NCBI GenBank assembly: GCA_041389495.1
Contig: JAWKRT010000001.1
Location: 1,178,001-1,242,000, forward strand
Direction: 5' to 3'
Origin: Myxococcota bacterium
GTDB lineage: Bacteria; Myxococcota_A; UBA9160; UBA4427
DNA length: 64,000 nucleotides
The position numbers and the translations under genes were made by a program. Numbering within the stretch: the stretch's first letter is position 1; each line of letters starts with the position of its first letter. Under the pieces are notes generated by a model. The model searched no databases. It worked only from the letters and a program-made list of their open reading frames with translations, and was not told the origin of the DNA. Below are positions 58,201 to 64,000 of this stretch, in pieces.

Positions 58201-58992
58201 GTGACGCCGCCGCCTCCCGCGCGCCCCCGATCCCGCTCCGAAACGCCTGCCCGGCGCATCCGCGGCGCCGAGCCCGCAGACCCCGCGAAGCCCTCCGCTG
58301 GCGCGCGCCCCGCGAAGCGCGCCGCCGGCGCGCGCCCCGGGACGCGCTCGGCGCGCGGGCCCGGTCGGCCGGCGGCGGGGAGCGACGCGCCCGACCTGCG
58401 CGCCGCGCTGCTCGACGCGGCGCGCGCCGAGTTCGGTGCGCGCAGCTTCGCGGCCGTCACGCTGCGCGGCGTCGCGCAGCGCGCGGGCACGACGGCCGCG
58501 ATGGTCCACTACTACTTCGGCGACAAGCACGGCCTGTTCGGCGCGCTGCTCGAGTCGGCGCTGCAGAGCGTGCTCGCGCGCGCGAGCGCCGCGCTCGCGA
58601 CGCGCGTGTCGCAGGGCGCGGGGCCGGCCTCCGTCGACGTGCTCCTCGACGTCGTCCACGACGCGCTCGGCGCGGCGCCCTGGATTCCGCAGATGATCGT
58701 GCGCGAGGTGTTCGGCGACGACGCGCCCTTCCGCGAGCGCTTCGTCGAGGGCTATGCGCGCCCGATGTCGCAGCTCGTGCGGCGTGCGCTCCGCGCGGAG
58801 GTCGCGGTCGGGCGGCTGCGCGACGACCTCGACGTCGACCTCGCGCTCGTCTCGCTGCTCGGGCTCGTCGCGTTCCCGTTCATCGCCAAGCCCGTGCTCG
58901 AGCGCGTGCTCGGCTTCGCCTACGACGGCGCGTTCCGCGCGCGCCTCGCCGCGCACACGAAACGCCTCTTCCTCGAAGGAGCGAAGGCGTGA
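58201..58992 (+). CDS. TetR-family regulator of the ABC exporter (CecR-like)
   Basis: 263 residues. The first 60 are Pro/Arg/Ala-rich and disordered; the HTH follows: RAALLDAARAEFGARSFAAV, TLRGVAQRAGTTAAMVHYYF and GDKHGLFGALLESA, the CerR/CecR-like layout. The GTG start sits 9 nt after a palindromic operator with no room for a leader, so the message may be leaderless. The stop overlaps the HlyD-like gene (GTGA). Gene order TetR, HlyD, ABC ATPase, permease mirrors cecR-ybhGFSR in E. coli. Confidence 0.83.
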   Translation: MTPPPPARPRSRSETPARRIRGAEPADPAKPSAGARPAKRAAGARPGTRSARGPGRPAAGSDAPDLRAALLDAARAEFGARSFAAVTLRGVAQRAGTTAAMVHYYFGDKHGLFGALLESALQSVLARASAALATRVSQGAGPASVDVLLDVVHDALGAAPWIPQMIVREVFGDDAPFRERFVEGYARPMSQLVRRALRAEVAVGRLRDDLDVDLALVSLLGLVAFPFIAKPVLERVLGFAYDGAFRARLAAHTKRLFLEGAKA

Positions 58993-59952
58993 CGCGCGCG
59001 GTCCGGCGCGCGCCGTTCGCCGCGCGGCTCGCGCTCGCGCTCGCGCTCGCCGCGGCGTGCGGCGGCGAGGACGCGACCGTCGTCGGTACGCTCGAGCGCG
59101 ACCGGCTCGAGCTCGTCGCCGAGGCGAACGAGCCGATCGTCGAGATCGCGGTCGAGGAGGGCGCGACCGTCGCGGAAGGGCAGCTCTTGCTGCGCCTCGC
59201 GCCCGATCGCCTGCAGGCGCTGCGCGAGGCCGCCGACCAGCGCGTCGCCCTCGCCGAGGCGCGCCTCGAGGAAGCGCTCCGCGGTCCGCGCAGCGAGGAC
59301 ATCGCGCGCGCGCGGGCGCGCTTCGCGGGCGCGCGCGAGGCGTTCGCCACCGCGGAGCGCGAGGCCGCGCGCGCCGAGGCGCTGCGCGGCGCGGGAGCGG
59401 CGTCCGACGAGCTCGCGGACGAGCGCGCCCGCGCGCTCGCGCTCGCCCGCGCCGATCGCGACGCGGCGCGCGCGGAGCTCGACCGCCTGCTCGCGGGAAC
59501 GCGGTCCGAGCAGGTCGACCAGGCGCGCGCGCAGCTCGAGGAGGCGCGCGCCACGGCGCGCGACGCGGCACTGCGCGAGCAGCGCCTCGCGGCGCGCGGG
59601 GGCGATCGACGCGCTGCCCTTCGAGGTGGGCGAGCGGCCGCCGGCGGGCGCCGTCGTCGCCGTGATGCTCGCCGACGGCGCGCCCTACGCGCGCGTCTTC
59701 GTGCCCGCCGCGCTGCGCGCGCGCGTCGCGCCGGGCGCCGCGGCGCGCGTGCACGTCGACGGCGTCGACGCGCCGTTCGCCGCGCGCGTGCGCAGTGTGT
59801 CGTCCGACGCCGCGTTCACGCCGTACTACGCGCTCACGAAGCACGATCGCGGGCGCCTCACCTGGGTCGCGGAGATCGATCTCACCGAGGATGCGGCGCG
59901 CGCGCTGCCGACCGGCCTTCCGGTCGAGGCCGAGCTCGAGCTCGCGCCGTGA
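58989..59952 (+). pseudogene. HlyD-family membrane fusion protein of the ABC exporter, single frameshift
   Basis: Periplasmic adaptor related to YbhG. The first frame (58989-about 59598) encodes a signal with Cys (LAAACGG), a barrel-sandwich half (VEIAVEEGATVAEGQLLLRL) and a coiled-coil hairpin (RLEEALRGPRSEDIARARAR). The sequence then continues in the next frame from about 59598 to 59952 with AIDALPFEVGERPPAGAVVA, YARVFVPAALRARV and LPTGLPVEAELELAP. Removing one G from the run of five at 59598-59602 joins the two frames cleanly into ...LAARGAIDALPFE.... Either the gene is broken or there is a one-base sequencing error; the downstream genes look intact, favouring the latter. Confidence 0.78.
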
Positions 59953-60881
59953 GCGAGCCGCTCGCGATCGAAGCTCGCCAGCTCACGCGGCGCTTCGGCG
60001 AGCTCGTCGCCGTCGACCACCTCGACCTCGCGATCCCGCGCGGCGAGATCTACGGCTTCCTCGGGCCGAACGGCTCCGGCAAGACGACGACCATCCGCAT
60101 GCTGTGCGGGCTGCTCGCGCCCTCCGAGGGCGATGCGGTCGTGCTCGGTCTCGCCGTGCCGCGCGAGGCGCCGCGCCTGCGCGAGCGCATCGGCTACATG
60201 ACGCAGCGCTTCTCGCTCTACGAGGACCTCACGGTCGACGAGAACCTCGCCTTCCTCGCGGAGGTGTACGCGCTCGCGCGCGCCGACGCGCCCGGGCGCA
60301 TCGACGAGCTCTGCGAGGAGTACCGCCTCGGCGCGCTGCGCGCGCAGCTCGCCGGCACGCTCTCCGGCGGGCAGCGCCAGCGGCTCGCGCTCGCCGGCGC
60401 CGTGATCCACCACCCCGACCTCCTGTTCCTCGACGAGCCGACGAGCGCCGTCGACCCGGAGAGCCGGCGCGACTTCTGGGAGTCGCTGTTCCGGCTCGCC
60501 GACGCCGGCACGACGATCCTGGTCTCGACGCACTACATGGACGAGGCCGAGCGCTGCCACGCCCTCGCGATCCTCGACCGGGGCGTGCTCGTCGCGAACG
60601 GCGCGCCGCGCGCGCTGATGGACGAGCTCGCGGGCCTCGTCGTCGAGATCGAGGGCGACGAGCTGCGCGGCGCGCGCGCCGCGCTCGAGCCGCTCGACTT
60701 CGTGCGCAGCGTCGCGCAGCTCGGCACGCGCCTGCGCGCGCTCGTCGAGGGCACCGGCCGCGACGCGCAGGTGCAGCGCGCGCTCGACGAGCGCGGCGTG
60801 CCGGCGACGGCGCGCATCGCGGCGCCGAGCCTCGAGGACGTCTTCGTCGCGGCGACCGTCGGCCGCGGAGTCGCCGCATGA
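59949..60881 (+). CDS. ABC transporter ATP-binding protein (YbhF/drug-export type)
   Basis: 310 residues: Walker A GPNGSGKTT (39-47), Q-loop YMTQRFSLYEDLTVDENL, signature TLSGGQRQRLALA, Walker B LLFLDEPTSAVDP and H-loop STHYMDEAERC, then a 60-residue DUF4162-like tail. E. coli YbhF has two such ATPase domains fused; here there is only one, so a homodimer or a second ATPase elsewhere is implied. GTGA overlap with the HlyD-like gene and ATGA overlap with the permease gene. Confidence 0.93.
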   Translation: MSEPLAIEARQLTRRFGELVAVDHLDLAIPRGEIYGFLGPNGSGKTTTIRMLCGLLAPSEGDAVVLGLAVPREAPRLRERIGYMTQRFSLYEDLTVDENLAFLAEVYALARADAPGRIDELCEEYRLGALRAQLAGTLSGGQRQRLALAGAVIHHPDLLFLDEPTSAVDPESRRDFWESLFRLADAGTTILVSTHYMDEAERCHALAILDRGVLVANGAPRALMDELAGLVVEIEGDELRGARAALEPLDFVRSVAQLGTRLRALVEGTGRDAQVQRALDERGVPATARIAAPSLEDVFVAATVGRGVAA

Positions 60882-61981
60882 GCTTCGCGCGTCGCTCGCT
60901 CGCCATCGCGCGCAAGGAGGTGCGGCAGCTGCGCCGCGACCGGTTCACGGCCGGCATGATCGTCGGGCTGCCCGTGATCCAGCTGCTGCTCTTCGGCTAT
61001 GCGATCAACACCGACGTGCGCCACCTGCGCGCGGCGGTCGCCGACGAGGCGGGCACGCAGCTGTCGCGGCGTCTCGTGGCCGACGCGGGCGCGAGCCAGG
61101 TGGTCGACGTCGTCGCCGAGGTCGCGACCGCGCGCGAGCTCCAGGACCTGCTGCGCGAGGGGCGCGTGTCGATCGGCGTCGCGATCCCGGCCGACTTCGA
61201 GCGCCGCGTGGCGCGGCGCGATCGCCCGCCCGCGCAGCTGCTCGTCGACGGCTCGGATCCCGCGCTCCAGCAGGCGGCGAGCGGCCTCGCGCGGCTGCCG
61301 CTCGACGCGCGGGCGGTGCCGCCCGGCCTGCGCGAGCCGCCCGCGACGTTCTCCGTGCGACCGTTCTACAACCCGGAGCGCCGCTCGGCCGTGCAGATCG
61401 TGCCCGGGCTCATCGGTGTGATCCTCACGATGACGATGGTGCTCTTCACGGCGGTCGCGATCGTGCGCGAGCGCGAGCGCGGCAACCTCGAGCTGCTCAT
61501 CAACACGCCCGTGCGCACGACGGAGCTCATGCTCGGGAAGATCGCGCCCTACGTCGCGATCGGGATGGTGCAGACGTCGCTCATCCTGCTGCTCGGGCGC
61601 ATCGCCTTCGAGGTGCCGGTGCGCGGCGCGCTCGTCGACCTCTACGTCGCGGCGCTCGTCTTCGTGGCGGCCGCGCTCGCGCTCGGGCTGCTGTTCTCGA
61701 CGCTCGTGTCGACGCAGATGCAGGCGTTCCAGCTCACCTTCATGTCGTTCCTGCCGCAGATCCTGATGAGCGGGTTCATGTTCCCGTTCGACGGCATGCC
61801 GCGGCCCGCGCGCGTGCTCGCGGAGGCGATGCCGCTCACGCACTTCGTGCGGCTCGCGCGCGGCGTGCTGCTGCGCGCCGCGCCGCTCCACGAGCTCGCG
61901 CGCGAGATCTGGCCGCTCGCGGTCTTCTTCGCGATCACGCTCTCGCTCGCGATCGCGCGCTTCCGCAAGCGGCTCGACTGA
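60878..61981 (+). CDS. ABC-2 type transporter permease (YbhS/YbhR-like)
   Basis: 367 residues: TM1 near the N-terminus (MIVGLPVIQLLLFGYAINTD), a large extracytoplasmic domain (about 40-170), and five more TMs (IGVILTMTMVLFTAVAIV; YVAIGMVQTSLILLLGRIAF; ALVFVAAALALGLLFSTLVS; FMSFLPQILMSGFMFPFDGM; AVFFAITLSLAIARF), the ABC2_membrane layout with QLTFMSFLPQILMSGF as signature. Only one permease gene is present where E. coli has two (ybhS and ybhR), so this is likely a homodimer. Confidence 0.93.
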   Translation: MSFARRSLAIARKEVRQLRRDRFTAGMIVGLPVIQLLLFGYAINTDVRHLRAAVADEAGTQLSRRLVADAGASQVVDVVAEVATARELQDLLREGRVSIGVAIPADFERRVARRDRPPAQLLVDGSDPALQQAASGLARLPLDARAVPPGLREPPATFSVRPFYNPERRSAVQIVPGLIGVILTMTMVLFTAVAIVRERERGNLELLINTPVRTTELMLGKIAPYVAIGMVQTSLILLLGRIAFEVPVRGALVDLYVAALVFVAAALALGLLFSTLVSTQMQAFQLTFMSFLPQILMSGFMFPFDGMPRPARVLAEAMPLTHFVRLARGVLLRAAPLHELAREIWPLAVFFAITLSLAIARFRKRLD

Positions 61982-62002
61982 GCCGCGGCGGGCGCGCGCG
62001 GC

Positions 62003-63274
62003 TCAGGCGGCCGTCGCGGGGCGGAAGCGGTAGCGGACCGGCAGGCTCTTGAGCCCGACCACGAAGCTCGACTCGATCTGCGACGGCGACGCCGCGGGCT
62101 CGAGCACCTCGACGCGGTTGGCGATCTCCTCGAGCAGCTTGCGCGAGCTCATGCGCGCGACGTGGGCACCCAGGCAGAAGTGCTCGCCGGTTCCGAAGCC
62201 GAGGTGGCGGTTCGGGTGGCGCGAGATGTCGAAGCGGAACGGGGCGTCGAACACGTCCTCGTCGCGGTTGGCCGACGCGTAGAACATCACGAGGCTGTCG
62301 CCCTTCGCGAGCTTCTGGCCGTGCAGCTCGACGTCGCGCAGCAGCAGGCGGCGCATGTAGTTGACGGGCGAGACCCAGCGCACGACCTCCTCGACCGCGG
62401 CCTTCGCCCGCTCGGGGTGCCCTCGGAGCGCGGCGAGCTGGTCGGGGTTCTCGATCAGCGCGGCGAGGCCGCCGGCGAGCGCGTTGCGCGTCGTGTCGTG
62501 GCCCGCGGTGAAGACGATCAGGTAGTAGCCGAACGTCTCGAGCGGCCCCATCGCGCTTCCGTCCGGGAGCACGCCCGTCGCGAGCTTGGTCGCGAGGTCG
62601 TCGCGCGGGTTCGCGCGGCGGTCCTGCACGATGCGATCGAAGAGCTGGTAGAACTCGATGCCGAGCTGCTTCTGCGCCTCGCTGCGATCCTCGCCCTTGC
62701 GCTGCAGGTCGGGGTCGTCCCCCGCGAAGAGCTGCTGCGTCAGCTCGAGCACGCGCTCCTCGTCGTCGCGGTCGATGCCGAGCAGCTGCGCGAGGATCCG
62801 CAGCGGGTGGCGCTGCGCGATCTTCTCGACGAAGTCGCACTCGCCTTCCGCGCCGAGCGCGTCGATCAGCGCGCGCGCACTCTCCGCGGCCAGCCGCTCG
62901 AGGTGCTGCACGCCGCGCGGCGTGAACATCCCGCTCGCCACCTTGCGGAAGTCGCGGTGCTCGGGCGGATCCATCTCGATGATCGTGCGCAGCGTCGCGA
63001 GCGGATTCTCGGGATTGCGGCGATCGGCCAGCTGCTGGCGGCTCAGGATCACGGGCCCTGCGGTGTTCGAGAACACGTCGGGCCGGCCCGAGATGTCCAT
63101 GATGTCCGCGTGCTTCGTGATCGCCCAGAACGGCTCGTGCTCCGAGGGCTCGCAGCGGTACACCGGCGCGTGCGCGCGCAGCTCCGTCCAGACGTCGTGC
63201 GGAACGCCCTTCGTGCCGTAGTGGTGCGGGTGGATCAGGTCGTCGGAGTCGATCCGTGCGCCGTTCGTCGCCAT
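62003..63274 (-). CDS. Cytochrome P450
   Basis: 423 residues: I-helix AGHDTTRNAL near 255, K-helix ExxR in EEVVRWVSP, and the heme loop FGTGEHFCLGAHVARM with Cys367 as axial thiolate. It is a soluble bacterial class I P450, similar to CYP125/CYP142-like and other lipid-hydroxylating types, but its substrate cannot be told. It needs a ferredoxin and reductase, not found nearby. An AGGAAGGAA ribosome site precedes the ATG. Convergent with the exporter permease (21 bp gap) and divergent from the SnoaL-like gene. Confidence 0.94.
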   Translation of the reverse strand: MATNGARIDSDDLIHPHHYGTKGVPHDVWTELRAHAPVYRCEPSEHEPFWAITKHADIMDISGRPDVFSNTAGPVILSRQQLADRRNPENPLATLRTIIEMDPPEHRDFRKVASGMFTPRGVQHLERLAAESARALIDALGAEGECDFVEKIAQRHPLRILAQLLGIDRDDEERVLELTQQLFAGDDPDLQRKGEDRSEAQKQLGIEFYQLFDRIVQDRRANPRDDLATKLATGVLPDGSAMGPLETFGYYLIVFTAGHDTTRNALAGGLAALIENPDQLAALRGHPERAKAAVEEVVRWVSPVNYMRRLLLRDVELHGQKLAKGDSLVMFYASANRDEDVFDAPFRFDISRHPNRHLGFGTGEHFCLGAHVARMSSRKLLEEIANRVEVLEPAASPSQIESSFVVGLKSLPVRYRFRPATAA

Positions 63275-63311
63275 GGCGGGGTTCCTTCCTGGTAAGCTGT
63301 CCGGTCGGCGC

Positions 63312-63319
63312 ATTATAAG
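63312..63319. promoter_or_regulatory. Symmetric -10 element (ATTATAAG) between P450 and SnoaL-like genes
   Basis: TTATAA gives a perfect TATAAT on the minus strand (63317-63312, 37 nt before the P450 ATG) and TATAAG on the plus strand (63314-63319). On the plus strand it is only 14 nt from the ATG and would cut into the GGAGG ribosome site, so the minus direction is the more credible one. Confidence 0.48.
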
Positions 63320-63333
63320 GATGGAGGTGCGCG

Positions 63334-63774
63334 ATGAGCCACAACAAGGACGTCGTCCGCACGTTCTTCCGCACGCTGTGGTCCGACCCGGAGACGGCCC
63401 GCGCGCTCGCCACCGACGACGTCACGTGGATCACGACGCGCTCGATGCCCATCCCGGGCAACGAGGGCACGATCCGGCACGTCGGCTTCGAGGCCGTCCG
63501 CAACGTCGCCGACAGCGGCAAGAAGATCGACTCGGGCTACCGGCCCGAGACGATGTCGCACCCGCACGAGCTCTTCCTCGAGGCCGAGGACGACCACGTC
63601 GTCTACCAGTTCACGATGCGCTGCACGACGAAGCTCGGGCGCGACTACGTGAACGACTACCTCTTCCTCGTGAAGCTCGAAGGCGGGAAGATCGCGCGCT
63701 TCCAGGAGTACTGGGACAGCAAGCAGGCCTACGACGTGCTCGTGCGCGGCCGCGACGCGGCGACGCGCGCGTGA
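63334..63774 (+). CDS. SnoaL-like (NTF2-fold) protein
   Basis: 146 residues of the SnoaL/nuclear transport factor 2-like fold: NKDVVRTFFRTLWSDPETAR at the start, DVTWITTRSMP, HELFLEAEDDHVVYQFTMRC and the late YLFLVKLEGGKIARFQEYWD. Such proteins act as isomerases, cyclases or hydratases or simply bind small molecules. GGAGG precedes the ATG. It is divergent from the P450 gene, suggesting shared control, and its stop overlaps the GTG start of the next gene. Confidence 0.83.
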   Translation: MSHNKDVVRTFFRTLWSDPETARALATDDVTWITTRSMPIPGNEGTIRHVGFEAVRNVADSGKKIDSGYRPETMSHPHELFLEAEDDHVVYQFTMRCTTKLGRDYVNDYLFLVKLEGGKIARFQEYWDSKQAYDVLVRGRDAATRA

Positions 63775-64000
63775 GGGCGGCCGCGAGCCTCCTCGCGACC
63801 CTCGCCGCATCCGCGATCTCCTGCGGCGACGACGGCGCGCCGGCTCCCTACCGCGCGCCGACGACGCGCGCGCGCGAGTCGTCGCACGCAAGGATCGATC
63901 GGCTGCGCTCGCTCGGCTACCTCGTGTTCGCCGAGGGGAACGACGCCGCGGGAGCCGCGCGCTCGGGCGTCGTGCGCCACGACCGCGCGCGGACGCAGCC
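63771..64000 (+). CDS. Lipoprotein, start only (cut by window end)
   Basis: 76 codons seen, open at the window end. Signal with lipobox-like SAISC (Cys18) followed by GDDGAPAPYRAPTTR, then IDRLRSLGYLVFAEGNDAAG and VVRHDRARTQP. The last block resembles, from memory, the start of arylsulfotransferase-like (ASST) lipoproteins, but this is tentative. The GTG start overlaps the SnoaL-like stop as GTGA. Confidence 0.5.
   Translation, partial: MRAAASLLATLAASAISCGDDGAPAPYRAPTTRARESSHARIDRLRSLGYLVFAEGNDAAGAARSGVVRHDRARTQ

Noticed and set aside
1..64000. CRISPR arrays, tRNA, rRNA, insertion sequences, phage or toxin-antitoxin genes
   Set aside because: No regularly spaced direct repeats, cloverleaf-like or transposase sequences were seen; composition is uniform.

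Overview
This is a very GC-rich (about three quarters G+C by eye), gene-dense bacterial chromosome segment. I find 59 protein genes and no RNA genes, insertion sequences, CRISPR arrays or phage genes. No stretch longer than about 280 bases lacks a gene; the longest, 10415-10692, shows nothing I recognise. The organism is a diderm: it has KdsA, TamA/TamB, a beta-barrel protein and many lipoproteins. It also carries F420-type oxidoreductases, a B12-dependent acyl-CoA mutase, a P450, a Rieske oxygenase and amidohydrolases. That mix suits a GC-rich free-living lineage such as Myxococcota or a relative (inference from gene content only). Genes are packed tightly. About fifteen junctions use a GTGA overlap (next gene's GTG start inside the previous TGA stop), and four convergent pairs share one CTAG or TTAG stop quartet.

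Layout. 1-6 kb: a 5'-truncated M19 dipeptidase, kdsA, and a neuA-neuB-neuC-like set for a CMP-activated nonulosonic acid, then a two-HKD phospholipase D-like protein. 6-18.5 kb: an LCAD-type acyl-CoA dehydrogenase, a large secreted PHP/CehA-type protein, a glutaredoxin, a sulfatase/TPR lipoprotein, a DUF3738 + unnamed lipoprotein pair (module 1), a beta-barrel protein, a YP/WYDP-rich secreted protein and a luciferase-like F420 oxidoreductase. 18.6-25.2 kb: an amidohydrolase, then an operon for a two-subunit B12 acyl-CoA mutase (large subunit, B12 subunit, MeaB GTPase, EthD-like protein), divergent from an MFS transporter.

26-36.4 kb looks like a light/photooxidative-stress island. A CarH/LitR-type B12 photoreceptor repressor and a group-2 sigma factor face away from an eight-gene operon: DCC thiol oxidoreductase, photolyase, SRPBCC protein, DUF523-DUF1722, CFA-like methyltransferase, FAD amine oxidase, DUF1365, CFA synthase. 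36.3-43.2 kb, minus strand: a second DUF3738 + lipoprotein pair (module 2) packed in one operon with tamA and tamB.

43-64 kb is mostly catabolic and regulatory: a second MFS transporter; a thioesterase/EthD/F420-nitroreductase/sulfotransferase run; a long minus-strand series headed by a TetR regulator (Rieske oxygenase, amidohydrolase, histidine phosphatase, DUF1214, FAD oxidase, methyltransferase); divergent amidohydrolase and DUF3604 genes; a TetR-regulated YbhGFSR-like ABC exporter with a frameshifted HlyD gene; a cytochrome P450; a SnoaL-like protein; and the start of a lipoprotein cut by the window end.

The strongest candidates for something undescribed are the duplicated DUF3738/lipoprotein module (one copy coupled to TAM), the B12 mutase that lacks the canonical methylmalonyl-CoA mutase active-site residues, and the CarH plus sigma-factor photo-island.
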